Source of the DNA: Pampus argenteus
Taxonomy: Eukaryota > Chordata > Actinopteri > Scombriformes > Stromateidae
NCBI GenBank assembly: GCA_036937835.1
Contig: CM072878.1
Coordinates: forward strand, 8,928,501 to 8,992,500
Direction of reading: 5' to 3'
Length of the DNA stretch: 64,000 bases
Shown here piece by piece: positions 46,743 through 59,459 of the stretch. A program made the position numbers and the translations under genes. A model generated the notes under the pieces. It did not search any database, was not told where the DNA came from, and saw only the letters and a program-made list of their open reading frames with translations. Numbering within the stretch: the stretch's first letter is position 1; the number at the start of each line of letters is the position of its first letter.

Positions 46743-49700
46743 TTATTTTGTTGATAGGATGAGGGCCACGATGAGGCCGTAAAGCCCCAGCACCTCAGCG
46801 AAGATCAGGATCAGGATCATTCCCACGAAAAGCCGGGGCTGCTGGGCCGTGCCTCTCACGCCGGCGTCGCCCACAATGCCGATAGCAAACCCAGCTGCCA
46901 GACCGCTCAGGCCCACGCTCAGACCAGCACCGAGATGCAGGAAACTCCTGTTGGAGGAAAAAAACAAAAACAAGAGAAAGGTATAAGTTACCTGAGAAAC
47001 TGCAGCATTGGATTCTGATTCAGTACTTCTGATATTTGTGATCATTTACAATAAAACACTTTATAATCAGACCAGACAAAGCAACTTCCTTCCTTATTGT
47101 TTTTTGTGTTTATGAGTTAATGAGGTTGGGGGTTACACTGTGTATGTAATTCAACTCAAAAGCATACAAACTATGTAAAAAAAACTTGTTGGAAACGTCT
47201 CATCTTACTTGTAAAGGGTGACTCTCTCAGAGATGTTGTTTGCTATCAGCACAGCCACCACCAGCCCGTAGATGGCGATGATACCGGCCATGACCACAGG
47301 GATGATGGACTTCATGATGAGCTCTGGCCGCATCACGGACATGGCAGCAATGCCTGTGCCACTCTTCGCCGTTCCATATGCTGCTCCCAATGCTGAGTAA
47401 GAGAGTAAGAGTTCCTGTTAATTCAGCATTTCAGTTCAGAGCAGAGGGTTCATGTTTAACTCAAACACGTTAAGGCTTCAAATGGTGCTGGGTGAGAGTA
47501 TATAACATCACCCACTGCAATATTTTATTTTACAACTAATATCGTGATTAATGAGCTTCTCCAGGAGTTTCCCTCTCTGTCTGCTGTCACATCCAGTTTT
47601 ACTGATGTCTGGTCTGCTTAATAATACTGCACATCATTGATCGCCACAGACATGTTGCCAGTTACAGTTTACCTTTGCAATCTATAACAATCTACTGTAA
47701 AACAGTAGCCCTGTAATAATCTCATAGTGATTGACTCCATCTCACTCTATTTCACTCTTGTAGTTATTCCACTAATAATCAGAATAGCCCATTCAGAAAA
47801 CGCTTCATGTTACCACTTCAATCAGAAGAGACTGGTTTGATCCGGCCCAATCAGAAGGAATCAGGTTGAGAGGAGTGGTGTAAATATTTGATAATCCATT
47901 CAATAGTAAAATATTTGCACTTAATAACCATGTTAACGCTGCATCTGATCATTTTTCTCTGGTTGGCGCCATGTTGGCATATTGTGTCTGCACATGGAAA
48001 TATTGTTCCCAGGACAACTACCACTCATTCACCGCTTCACAACCGGCTGAACCACTTTGTGCACGTCAAAAAAGTTAGTTTGATTAAATGCTTTGGGGAA
48101 TGTAAACACACAGCTTGTCAGACCACTTTATTTAGTGTCCAATCAGATTGATTTCAATCAGGTTGAAGAAATATTGTCCATGTAACTGTATCTAATGATT
48201 GACCCCTGTCTACCCCTAACCCCTGATACCTAGACAGCAGACATCTGTGCAGGGCAGCTCTGAACACAGGATGCTTACCATGAAGACGAGCTGAAAGCAA
48301 ATTAATAACATAAATCACATAACACTGCTTCCAACTCTTCTCATTTGCTGCGGTGGGTGTGTTGACACTGAGCTTATAAGCAATTGTTAATGAGCATAGT
48401 GTAAAAAAGCACTTTTCACAGCTTTGCACTGAGCAGCACTTCTCATTACAATCTGACTCTCAACAATTTCAATACCAGTTCTTATATTTCGTATTCATGC
48501 TGCCATAACGCTACAATAACACCCGTGGAGATTTTCTTTTTCTGATTCAAAGCTGTACAGCCCAAATTATACTCCTGGATCAAGGTTTCGCTGTAGCAAA
48601 TAATGCACTGTAGCACCTGATTAATACATTGGCAACTTAAGTCACAATTAAACTGCTGTACGGAAACCCCAAAGATCGGTTTAAGGAAATTTAAAAACGC
48701 CGTCACCATTGCTAGTTTATTTTTCCAACGGTAAAAACATTTTTTTAAACAACCACATTCAACCAAACACATTCTTTAAAATATAATTTAATATTTTTTT
48801 TAAGCTTTTCTGTGCAGACTTTAAATCAGGGCCAGAGTGGACCTGAATGACAAGACATTGTTATAAAACAATCTGCCAGTGTCATGCATCCAGGCCATGC
48901 TATGTATATACAGATATAGAAAACAATTATTTTTCCAGCCTGCTCCATGATGTTATTACACTACATGAAATAAAATGTGTGTCCCAACATGTAGTCTATG
49001 CTGAACATGTAAGCTACAAACACACAGCTCTGGCATAGGCAGAAGACGCTTTAGCAAAAAAAAGCCAAAGTCATTCTTTAGCCACAACTAAATTACATTT
49101 AATATCTTAAATTAAAATTGTATGAGCGCATTATGTCACAGCAAGATGGACAAACTCCAATAAGGTGTCACATGATGTCATCATCAATTCAAGACAACTG
49201 GAGGTAGTTGTCTTTAGCCACATGAAATTGAAATTGAAAGCTCTAAGATTATACTGTAATTTCTGTTTGGGGGTTATAGGCTATTTCATCTGTGACCGAC
49301 TGGCTGTAAACTGCATGTTAAACACAGGCGGTTATGAATGAATGGATGAATGAATGGATGAATGAATAGATGGGATTTTTACTTTTAATTTTTCACACCC
49401 ATGTTTAGGATCTTCTGTAATATACTTCATTCCCAGGATATATTCATGAAGCTCTGGCCTCTCCTGTGCTGTAGAAATAAACCCCCTTGATTGACAGATT
49501 AGAGATGGCCTCTGCCTTGTTACTTCACGGAGGGTCTGCGTCACCGACATGCAGCCACCAGAAAACACACAGGATTTATTTTATTTTTAAATAACCCAGC
49601 TGGTGAGGAGTTAATATTGGTCAGCAGCGTGATGTCGGTGTGTGTATAACCTTACAGGAAAGGCTAAGCTAATTCATCATCATAGCAGAAAAACGAGACG

Positions 49701-49802
49701 TTAAATGAAGAAGCAGCTGTAGTTACCGCTGAACACCATGGCCGCAGAGGCTCCCATCACGGCGAAGAAAGGCGAGTACTCGGGGCTCTCCGCAGAAGAC
49801 AT
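46743..49802 (-). CDS. atp6v0c: V-type H+-ATPase 16 kDa proteolipid subunit c, complete
   Basis: The c subunit forms the membrane rotor ring of the V-ATPase that acidifies lysosomes, endosomes and synaptic vesicles. Three minus-strand exons: 49727-49802, 47209-47392, 46743-46947. They give 465 nt and 154 aa (human 155). After a short variable N-terminus (MSSAESPEYSPFF) the protein is nearly identical to human through four membrane helices: FFAVMGASAAMVFSALGAAY, MKSIIPVVMAGIIAIYGLVV, LGAGLSVGLSGLAAGFAIGI and LILIFAEVLGLYGLIVALIL. The proton-carrying glutamate (human Glu139) is Glu138 in IFAEV. Phases are consistent and the stop is TAA. Intron 1 (2.3 kb, 47393-49726) holds no other gene that I can see. 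A TFEB/MITF-type M-box lies 176 bp upstream of the start codon. Confidence 0.97.
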
Positions 49803-49977
49803 TCTCGCACTTTTCAAGGGATACAGCTACGAAGCAGGCTGTCTTGTTTTTTTTTTAAGTTCTCCCTTTTCCCAGCGTCAGCTTCGGAAAGGTTAAAACG
49901 CCAAGAGAGGGAGAGCAATAATGTCGATACCAGGAAAGAGAGCTTGAGAAGGAAGGAAAATGGCGAAACGGAAAAAA

Positions 49978-49986
49978 TCACATGAC
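49978..49986. promoter_or_regulatory. atp6v0c: M-box/CLEAR-like E-box in the atp6v0c promoter
   Basis: TCACATGAC fits the TCAYRTGAY M-box bound by the MITF/TFEB/TFE3 family. It lies 176 bp upstream of the start codon of a V-ATPase gene, and that gene class is a known TFEB target. The site is seen; regulation is inferred. Confidence 0.5.
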
Positions 49987-50039
49987 CAAAAATCTCGGAA
50001 GGATCCATCTGCGCGGACTCGGGGGTGCTCGACACAAGA

Positions 50040-52044
50040 AAAGTCTTAAAATATCTAACCCTTGTTGTTTATCACTCCGGTAAAATAATTACAGAAATTA
50101 TTCTAGGTTGACATTGATTTTTTACAGCGGTTACATATAACATAAGTTTGTTTATAATAACACAATATATGATGGGAGTAATTTGTACTGTGTTTGTATT
50201 GTGGTACGTTCTGCTGCAAGTGCACTGCCTGCAGTTGACACGCTAGTAGTCAGTACACGCAGACGTATTAATTATTAGGTGTCACATAGGTATTAGTACA
50301 ATAAAACAAAAACAATAAAATGAGTTTTCTCAATATATTAAAAATACAACAACAAACATTATAATCTATAGGCGACCAGATTATGTCAGCATGTCTCCAT
50401 CATCCTGACTGTACAGCACAGTGTAATCTGTGTCTGGTGTATGTTGTTCTCACAATGAAAACATCAGTTAAATCATCATTAGACACCCTCCATGTGTCAG
50501 TCAAACTAAGACTGGTCTGACTGTTTAAGCTGGACGCACATCCTGCAGCAACCTTTGTCAAGGTGACACTGTTGTAAAATGGAAGTGGGTGTTTCTGATG
50601 TCAGCTAAAGGGACATTTCACCCTTTAAATTCACCTCATTTGTTTACTTCTTCCGGGAAAGCCTAGATGTAGTCTTGTGCTTTTTAGTTTATTTAAATCT
50701 TTACCTGATGATATTATAATTATTATTCCTTCATTACATAATTTAGTTTCCTAAAATGTGTATTTTCCCCATCCAGCATCCCTCAGGGAGTCCTGATGGT
50801 TGTCATTAACCCTGAGAGGAAGGAGGTATTTTGTGTAAGAACAACATGTCATGGTTTTTGTTGGTTAAAGTTTTTCTATATAGTCAAAAAACATTAATTA
50901 TCATCAATTTTAAAGATAAGACTGTCAGCAAAAAGTTTTTTTTCTAATATAAAGTTGCTTCCTTAATAAATAGTGTAAAAATATGTAAGTGGCCATTGGA
51001 TGTTGCCAGAGTTCAGTCACACCTGAAAGAACAGGTGATTGACAGCACAAGACTTGACAATAAACAACAGGTATTGTACCAAATTAATTCAAGGCAGATC
51101 TGCAGCATGTACTTTTTTTTTAATTCGCTGTCTTTCTCAACTGCCCATCAGTAACTCATTTATACAATTCACATTTACATTTATTAACAATTTCCCAAAT
51201 CTATGTATGACTCAAATATCCATTGGTGTCAATAAAATAAAAATTAAACAGTTAACAGTTTTTTTTTGCATTCTAAAACTTATTTATCATTGCACTTTGT
51301 TTTATCTCTACATCCAAACTTCAGCCTAAAGACTGAAATACACATACTCTTCATTGGGGCGCGTTTCATTTAAAATATAATCATAATCCTGCTCTCTGCC
51401 CAAGAATATTTTTTTGCATATTACACGGTAGCAGATTATTTCAACCACATCCATGAACTTTGTGAATTCTTTGTGAGTATTTTTTCTTTTTGCAGACATT
51501 TCATGCTTACGAGGTCTTTGATACCAAAACCTAGCTATTCACAGAAGTATTTCTTCAAATTATTGTAATGTCTCTTTGTCAAAAAATAACTTAATTAACA
51601 TCAGACTGACAGGAACATATCCATATATGCACCATTATAGTACATATGTGTGCATCCAAACCTGTCTCTTGGTTCATTCTTTCAACAAGTCAGATTCAGT
51701 AGGCACCGTTTCAGTGGTTTACTATCAAAAAGACACATTCATTTTTTTCCTGGATAAAGGTGAACATGTGAATGAGTTTGTTAGGATAGTGTAAGACCAA
51801 TGCATACATTAAGCCAAACGACAAATGCACCCTCACAATTTCATCTTTGACTAGAACAGATAATAAACTGGGAGGCCATGAAGGGTCATGCTGACATCTT
51901 TTTGTTCCTAGATTGATTATACACCTAACTGTACTAAATGTGACACAGAATGACTATGATGTTTCTATCCTACAGTGTTTACTGCTGGAACCAGTAAATG
52001 TTTGGTATTTCTTCTTGAAAAATGACTTAAACAACGGATAAATT
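50040..52044. other. Intergenic DNA upstream of atp6v0c
   Basis: AT-rich. One exon-like segment (50777-50825) has passable splice sites but no family match. Nothing else is supported. Confidence 0.45.
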
Positions 52045-52265
52045 TACTGTAGAGTTGCAATAATCGACTATGAATTTAATCAGCAATCGTTTTGAGTCAT
52101 TTTTTTAAAGATTCACAAAATGTCTTTGGTTCCTACTTTTAAATGTGAATATTTTCTGATTTCTTTAGTTCTCTATGATAGTAAATTGAATATCTTTGAT
52201 CTGTCTATTGGGACAAAACGAGACATGTGAGCATGTGAGCATCTTGAGCTTTGTGAAATGGTGAT
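52045..52265 (+). repeat. Partial copy of a fish interspersed repeat
   Basis: Contains GTTGCAATAATCGACTATG, AAATGTGAATATTTTCTGAT, GTAAATTGAATATCTTTG and GGGACAAAACGAGACATGTG. A longer member of the same family is at 57985-58320. It ends about 40 bp before the dctn5-like exon. Confidence 0.5.
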
Positions 52266-52302
52266 GTAATCTGAACTCCACCTCTTTCTCCAACACCTCC
52301 AG

Positions 52303-52414
52303 AGTGGCTTTCTTCCCACTGCACATCACAGACCACGTCTCCATCGAGGAGGACTGTGCGGTTAACGCGGCACAGATTGGTTCCTATGTCAACACTGGCA
52401 AGAACTGTGTCATA
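52303..52414 (+). pseudogene. dctn5: Solitary dynactin subunit 5-like exon
   Basis: 112 nt flanked by a good acceptor (CTCTTTCTCCAACACCTCCAG) and donor (GTGAGT). With one carried base it encodes VAFFPLHITDHVSIEEDCAV followed by NAAQIGSYVNTGKNCVI, clearly the hexapeptide-repeat exon of DCTN5 (p25). Substitutions occur at positions that are conserved from memory: G to T in HIGDHV, F to S in HVFIEED, and HV to NT in YVHVGK. I see neither the preceding exons (GKTIVMNDCIIRGDL, RSVIRPPFKKF) nor the following one (RRCVLKDCCKIL) within 2 kb on either side. It may be the relic of a duplicated dctn5 or, less likely, part of a gene with very long introns. Dynactin p25 belongs to the pointed-end complex used in dynein transport. 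Confidence 0.6.
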
Positions 52415-52429
52415 GTGAGTGGCGTCAAA

Positions 52430-54660
52430 CCGCACACAAACACACACAACCAAACAGAGTGGCAGGAAAATATACAGAGAGAGAGACAAAGCTCAAGAGA
52501 GAGAACAGAAACAGTGTCTGTGGTTGCTTGTGGAGAAACAGTCACATGGTAGTCATGTGGAGACCAACCATACAGACTCAGACATGAGTTGGATTATGAA
52601 CTAAAACACATTGACATAAAAGTTTATTGCTGTTGTGGTTGAGCAGTTAAACCCCAACAGGGCCTGATTATATTTAATAATAATTTAATAATTATCACTG
52701 TCACCTTGATTCTTCATTGGACACAAAACTGGGATACTGTATGATAAAAAAAAGCTTAATTGGGCACAAAAGTTTTCAGAAATGCCACTTATGGTTATGG
52801 TAGAGCTCAACATCTAATTGCACAATCACGTCTTTATTGAACAGATTACAGGAGTGAGAGACAAGAAATGTGGAAGGGAGCAAGGAGCGTCCTCGAACTG
52901 AAGCATGGATACTTCAGTAATATGTACACCTTAGACACAATCAGTAAATGGACAGATTACAGAATATGTCTTGTTTTTGTCTACTTTTGTTGTTTGTGTA
53001 TGGCACCAAATTTAAATTTTTAATCCACAAATTAGAAATCAGACAGGATGGATTTAGAAAATTACCAATTTTTTTTTGCTACATTTTGAAGAAATATTTT
53101 ACATGTCCACATAATGTTATGTTATAATAATAAATCTATAGATTGTTGATATGTTTTGTTTTACTACAAGCCTTGCTTGTATTATTTGCAGTAGTATAAT
53201 ATAATCAGTCAGGCATCTTGCACATTGATATATGTAGTATAAACAAAGTTATTAATATATGAGTACCAAAGCAGCACCAACATCACCATCTGCTGGCTGA
53301 CCACTCTGATGGATTTATTCGTTCCAGTAAATAAAAGTTTTCATCATAAATTACAGTTTAAACAGACTGTTAACTGTGGAAAGTTGGTTTCAACACAGTT
53401 TTGTCACATCCATCAGCAATTTCTCACACTTATAAGGAAGTTAAAATCATGCTGAAAGTGGTGATCAGACTGTCATGTGATCTTTATAGTTTGAAGAAAA
53501 ACTCCCAAGCATGTGTTGTGGGAATCAGAAGCAAGTTACTCAAATTACATACAAATGAAAACTGCACTATACGTGTTACAGAGACACTGTATTTTAATGA
53601 AAGGTCAGGTTAAAATAATACACTTTAATGAAAGAAGCAGACATTAAAAAATCACCATAAATATGCTACATAATCCTAATCACAACTGAGTATATGTATC
53701 TGTAAGGGCACCTCAGTGTTAGGCTACTCACAAAGACAAGGAGGATAGATCTTATCATTAAGTAAATGTGGATATCCCAACTGTGCAGTGGAAACTCTAG
53801 ATGTGAAACCCCAGAATAATGCTCCTCAACAACATCTAGCTTACAACTCAGTGCACATATGCAGAGACACACATACACACACACACACACCATACACACA
53901 CACACACACACACACACTAAAATGTATACCTCGCAGAACGCACTCATAGTCCAGCTTCATGAATTCTTGCAGGATACTTTTTCAGGCTTTAACATTACTA
54001 ATTTAACACCCTGATTGCATTTGGCAAAATATGATCAAGTGTTACTGATCTGACAATAAAAATATCAATTCCATTGATAGATAATAAAAAAAACAAGCCC
54101 TCCCCCCCACTGCTCTAAGCATTTACATACACTTGGATCATTGGAAATAATCTATGGGTTAAACTACTTTACTTTGTTTGGGCAGATGCATCTAAGTGTG
54201 CACCTTAAACTCAAAAGGAAAGCCCAAATATATGTGTAAGAAGGTCATATTATTTGACTTGCACTGGCCTCACCACCACAGAGCCAGACTGATAGTGGTC
54301 ACGGATCACTCAAACACGCGCTTAAAAATCCAACATGCACACACATGTGCCTGTGCGACTACATCTCCCAGTCTTTCTCACACTCACACTCACACACACA
54401 CACCCTGCACTCATGCACTCCATGTCCAGCACAACTAGCAATCGGGATAGCAGTATCAGCAAATGTGTTGTCGTGGCCGCTGGAAACACATGAAGAACAG
54501 AAAGACATAAGGCATCATATGCTATTCTTGGCAAAGCTGTACGAAGTGAAAGTGTGGCACAGCGATGGCTCGTAAGCGGGATGAGGAAGCTACACTGGAA
54601 CCCTTGTAAAGACGAAGGGGATGCAACTTTGAAAAAGTCATGAAGAAAGATGGAGATTTC
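52430..54660. other. Intergenic DNA downstream of ypel3
   Basis: AT-rich, with (CA)n tracts around 53866-53918 and 54379-54404. The ypel3 3' UTR presumably occupies its right end. No further dctn5 exon or other gene was found. Confidence 0.5.
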
Positions 54661-54664
54661 CCTC

Positions 54665-56125
54665 TCAGTCCCAGCCGTTGTCCTTTATCATGTGGGACAG
54701 CTCGATGATGTACTTCCCTTCCTTGTACTTCTGACTCAGTTCAAAGGCCTGTTCCTGCAGACGGGAGGCACATTAGGGTTGTTAAAAGCAGGAAACAAGT
54801 GAAGATAAAAATCAGACTTATTCCATAGTTATGTCACGTACTTGTCTACCAAGAAAGTTTGATTTGTCTTTAAACTTGATGCTTTCTTGATTTTTTCTAC
54901 ATGTCATATGTATTTTTTTTTCAAAAATACTGACTATGTGGAATTATGGTTCACATCTCTCCTAACATTTTAAACTTTTGTCTTATTCCTATAATCTGCA
55001 TCAATAACAAAATAAGTGTAATAGTAAACAAACCAACGTTTTAATGTTCAGGTGTACTTACATATTTCCAGCCCAACGTAGTGTGGCAGTTTTCACAGTA
55101 GATGTCGGCCACAGCGTGAAGTCCTGTGAGCAGCAGCCTCTCCTCCGCAGGACCACAGCCAACGTTCACCCTGAAACCAGACAGATAACAGTCATCAAAC
55201 AACGGCTTTACAATGACAGTACAGACACTACAAGTTATTTTAAGGGGGAGGGGGCGGGGACTAAAGTTCACGAAACAGTCACAGGAAGGGCGCTTTTCCA
55301 GCAATAGATTGTTTCTGAGTTTCACATAAACAGATCAAGGTTTAAATTGAATAGATGCTGATGAATTTAAGATTAAGTGCTGGATTTATCTTCACTGGGG
55401 CCCCCTTAAATGCCCTCACATCTTGAGAGTTAGAGCCTGACCTACTAACTTAAGAGGAGCGTGACTAAAGTGAAATCACACAACTTCAAGGTCCACCCCA
55501 CAGCAAATCAAATCATCTGCTGACAATGAGATTTGTATAAACATGTCTGATTCTAGACATTTCAGAGAGAACTAGGCTATGTCAATGGTATGCTGGGAAA
55601 AATCGCCTATTAATGATTAGTATTTCAACCTTTGGTAAAGAGGTGATGGTAATTCTAGGATGAATAAAGAAAGATAAGAATAGTTTAATTTTAAAACTAA
55701 ATACTCACACAGAGTTGAAGAGGTAGGCTCGGCCCTGACTGCCTTGGAAAGACTAGGAGACATGGAGGAAAGAAAAGAAGAACGCTTGACATATGGATCA
55801 CAACCACAACATGATATTTACTGTGATTCTTCCAGCTCCACTTGTACCATTGAGACATCTATTATTATCCTGTCTCTTATTATGTTTCACGTCAGTCCGG
55901 TTTATCCAGTTCCTCCCTCTTTCTAATCAATGCGAGAACCATGAAGTGATGTATGGTATGAGCCAACTGAACTGATTATCTACAACAAAAGGCCAATAGC
56001 GAACTGACCTTGGAGATAAGATCGTCATGGTTGGCCAAATGAGCGCGGCAGTGCACACAGCTGTAGCGGCGGTGGCAGGAGTCCAGGTAAGCCTGGAACG
56101 TCTTGGCCTTCGTCAGCTTCACCAT
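54665..56125 (-). CDS. ypel3: Yippee-like protein 3, complete
   Basis: Small zinc-binding Yippee protein; mammalian YPEL3 is p53-inducible and growth suppressive. Four coding exons on the minus strand: 56009-56125, 55709-55752, 55062-55170, 54665-54754. They give 360 nt and 119 aa, the human length. MVKLTKAKTFQAYLDSCHRR opens the protein. The Yippee zinc knuckle is intact: Cys23-X2-Cys26, 52 residues, Cys79-X2-Cys82 (CVHC ... CENC). The C-terminus is SHMIKDNGWD. YPEL1 to YPEL5 are similar; YPEL3 is chosen because of the start MVKLTKAKTFQ (YPEL3 MVRISKPKTFQ-like) and because gdpd3 is adjacent, as in human 16p11.2. A 5' non-coding exon probably ends at 57147 (ATTATCAG, GTGAGT) in the CpG-rich region to its right. 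Confidence 0.93.
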
Positions 56126-56569
56126 GTCTCAGCAGGGCGGTACTTTGTTGTTGAGACACTGTGTTGTATATGGTCAAGAACATCAGAAACGGACAGGGTT
56201 TCCAACAACTTTTAACACAAAAACATGCATTACGCAATATGACACTGCATAGCTCCATCCAAACATAACCTGAGCTGACCTATGTCTTAATAAACTATTG
56301 TGGTGTAACAATTAACTGAACAGACAATTTAAAAAAAAAACATTTTGACAACCAATTTATCCTCATTGTCTTCATATAATGATAAAGAAAAAACATAAAA
56401 GACAAAGAAATATTTTAGACTAAACTTTAAGTAACCTCTTGGTAACCACCTTGGTAACTTTTAAGTGTGACCACTTTATAAACCAAGTGATATTAAAATA
56501 ACAGATGAGACAAAACGTTATTTAAACTGTTGGGATAATAAGAAACCCATTCCCAGCTGAGAAAGTTAT

Positions 56570-56573
<4 letters not shown>

Positions 56574-56652
<79 letters not shown>

Positions 56653-56661
56653 ACACACACA
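56574..56661. repeat. Compound microsatellite (TA)n(GA)n(CA)n
   Basis: About 23 TA, 15 GA and 6 CA units in series, in the presumed ypel3 5' intron. Confidence 0.92.
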
Positions 56662-57146
56662 ATACCTGGATTGCAGCATAAGCCAAACGGCCTAATTGTT
56701 GTGTAATCATGTATCTATTTATATCTTTCTCTATTCAGAAAAAGAGGCACATATTAAAAGGTAACATTGGACATATTATTATATGCTATATGCTCACAAA
56801 TCGACTAAATACACTGAGTGACAAACTAGTTAGGACATGTTTTGTTTTTTTTATCATGTAGCTTGCTTCCTGCTTCACAATTTGCACAAATGATCCTCTC
56901 CTCGCTTCATTAGATGAAACCAGTAACCCACATTCAGGCCCTGGCAACGTGTACCGCACCGTTTATGCACTTTCCAGCACCGGTTCACCGTCTGTCACAT
57001 AATGCCAAACAAAAGGCCTGACACATCTGTCAGCTGCAGCAGGAGTCGGCCACTAGCTCTGACCTAGCTTTGCGTGTTATAGCACTGTCCACAACATGCA
57101 GCAAGCTAACGGCAGCATCAGATGCGCAATGCAGGATATTACTCAC

Positions 57147-57600
57147 CTGATAATACCGAGGCTCTTCGCAGTCTACACGGCGGGCCAATGTGGCGGACAG
57201 CTTTAAATCATTCAATAAAAAAAAAGCAGGTATGTGGTCACTTTTAGGCTCCTGTGCAAGCAGTCGACCACGCCGCGCCGAGGACTCGGGACAATAAAGA
57301 CAAACACAGACAGCCTCCGGTTTGTGCAGCGGACCTCGGTTTTTTTTTTTAACGTTTCTTAATTTAAAAACTAGCTCTCAAACTTCCTCGTTAAAAACGG
57401 TAGCAGGAATCCAACAATGCTGGCAGGCTGACAGGGTTGTGTGCTGCGGCCCCGGCTGAAGGGAAAATGTGGTTTGTTTATGAAAACACGCAGAGGAGGA
57501 AGTCTGAAACGCGTCGGCGAGTGCAAAACAAATCCCCGTCCGCCAATAGGAGCCCCGGAGTGACGTCTAGAATGTGGGTCAACCAATCAGATTCGACTTC
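57147..57600 (-). promoter_or_regulatory. ypel3: ypel3 promoter and first non-coding exon
   Basis: GC- and CpG-richer than its flanks. A minus-strand donor (GTGAGT) sits at 57147. Plus-strand CCAAT motifs at 57543-57547 and 57583-57587 and a TGACGT half-CRE at 57561 lie upstream. No ORF is assigned; the transcription start is inferred. Confidence 0.45.
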
Positions 57601-57984
57601 ACATGAGCTCTTTTATCAATCTGGTTGTTGGTAGCCTACAGTTTCGTAAATGCAGTTAATAGCTTACATTTCCTGCGCTGTGGGTTTTTTTGGGGGGGAT
57701 ACAAGTTTCACTGTAGATTGTGACTGATTAACTGAACACGTATTTGCGGTTGTGTGACATAATTCAGCAAATGTTTCTTTTAATATTCTTAGACGGGACA
57801 GGAAGGGTGGGAAGTCTGTGTTGTTGCGGTGGTTTGTTGATTTATTTGCATGTGTGTATAGAGGTCGTGTGTTGTTTGGATTCCTCCTCAGAGCATGTGG
57901 AGGCATGTAGCCAGGATTTCACAATCCCAATAACCAATAAACAAAACGATCACAAAATGCCACATTTTTATTCACTAATTAAAC

Positions 57985-58320
57985 TCCAGCTGCAACAATT
58001 AGTCGATTAATTGTTTAGTTGCCAACTATTAAATCAATCACCAACTGTTATAATAATAGCTTCATAGTTTTCAAGATGTCATCATGAGTCATTTTTCAAG
58101 AAGATGTAAAATTTTCTGGTGTCTTCAGTCATCTGTGACAGTAAATGCAACATCGTTGGGTTGTGGACTTGATCGGGACAACACAAGTCATTTGAGGATG
58201 TCATCAGGCTTTGGGAAACAGTGCTTGAGATTTTTTCTGACATTTTATAGACCAAACAACTAATCAATTAATTGAGAAAATAATCAACATATTATTTGAT
58301 TATGAAAATGATTGCTCAAT
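57985..58320 (+). repeat. Palindromic fish interspersed repeat, longer copy
   Basis: The ends are diverged inverted copies: GCTGCAACAATTAGTCGATT at the left, and ACCAAACAACTAATCAATTA with ATGAAAATGATTGC at the right. The middle includes CATTTTTCAAGAAGATG and GACATTTTATAGACC. It matches an element I recall as widespread in percomorphs (GCTGCAACTAACGATTATT-type ends). A partial copy is at 52045-52265. Confidence 0.55.
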
Positions 58321-59459
58321 ATTTAACCGCAGCTGCTTTTTTCTGTCTGCATCATGATCTAAATATTTGTGATTCTGGATGAATCTGAACTTTCACACTA
58401 TTTTTTTAAAGGGATATTATGTAAATGCAACTTAATGTCAATAAACACACGAGATTCCTAGAAATATCAGCGCTGACATGACTTCGGTGTCCTATAGCTA
58501 TGATCACAAGAGTCTTCCCTATTTCTGCTGAGTCACTGGAAGCAGACCTTTGCTCTTTACATCCGCTATTCAAGATTTCACTGATCTACTTATATTCCAT
58601 TAACTCATTCGTCACATTACAAGGCATAGCCAACCAGGTCAGAAAAATACAGCCTTTGTTTCTCCAACAGACTGGTTGATTATTATCACAGCTGCGTGGC
58701 TGGACTTTGACCGTGGCCTGGGAAAACAAGGACACAGGTTGGCTCTGCACTGCACATGTAAACCCCAAGTTTATATGTTTATATATAATATATGAGATAT
58801 GGAATTAAACACAGATGCACAACCGAGGCTACATACTACACCAGTGTCTCTATTCATAAAAACAATTTTTTACTTTTCGACCCCACATTTGTGTTCTGTT
58901 CATCTTAATACCCCATAAATACAAATACATACATGCAAGTGAATTGTACCAGATACTTTTAAGTCCTACACATACTCAAACTAATCAAATGGCAGAAACT
59001 AACATGGGACACAGTCAAAACAATGTCATGTTTACTCTCTTATCATCAGAAATGTGTTGTTTGGTCACATGTTCCAGCTGGTTAAATATTCACCATAGCA
59101 AGAGTCAGATATGTTGATGGGGAAAAATCAGTGTTCGTTTCTTTAAACACTGGGCGGTGTCTGAAAGATTGTGGGTGGAAGGCATACAAACAAATCAAGC
59201 ACAAACAAGTAATTCTATCAGCAATGATTAAGATCAGAGATTAAAGAGATTACTGATAGTTAAGACCAACAAGTGGTCTTCAGATAATCTTGTCACAGCC
59301 GTTGAGATGCGTCTCACGCACCTCTTGTATTTAATTATCTCTTACAGTCTTGCACCCTCCCCCCCTTTTTTTTTTTTTTTTTTTTTTAAACAATCCTCAT
59401 TTATCAGAAAGTGATTATTTCTGAAGTATCATAAGTGATGAGTGGATGTGTGTAAAACG
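58321..59459. other. Intergenic DNA between ypel3 and gdpd3
   Basis: No supported exon. A C/T homopolymer run lies at about 59358-59388, and the gdpd3 3' UTR probably occupies the right end. Confidence 0.5.

Noticed and set aside
50777..50825. 49-nt exon-like segment reading IPQGVLMVVINPERKE between CCATCCAG and GTATTT
   Set aside because: Splice sites are acceptable, but I know no matching family, there are no partner exons, and one short open segment can occur by chance.
52852..52905. Possible next dctn5 exon after ATTACAG
   Set aside because: The translation does not resemble the RRCVLKDCCKIL exon and soon meets a stop.
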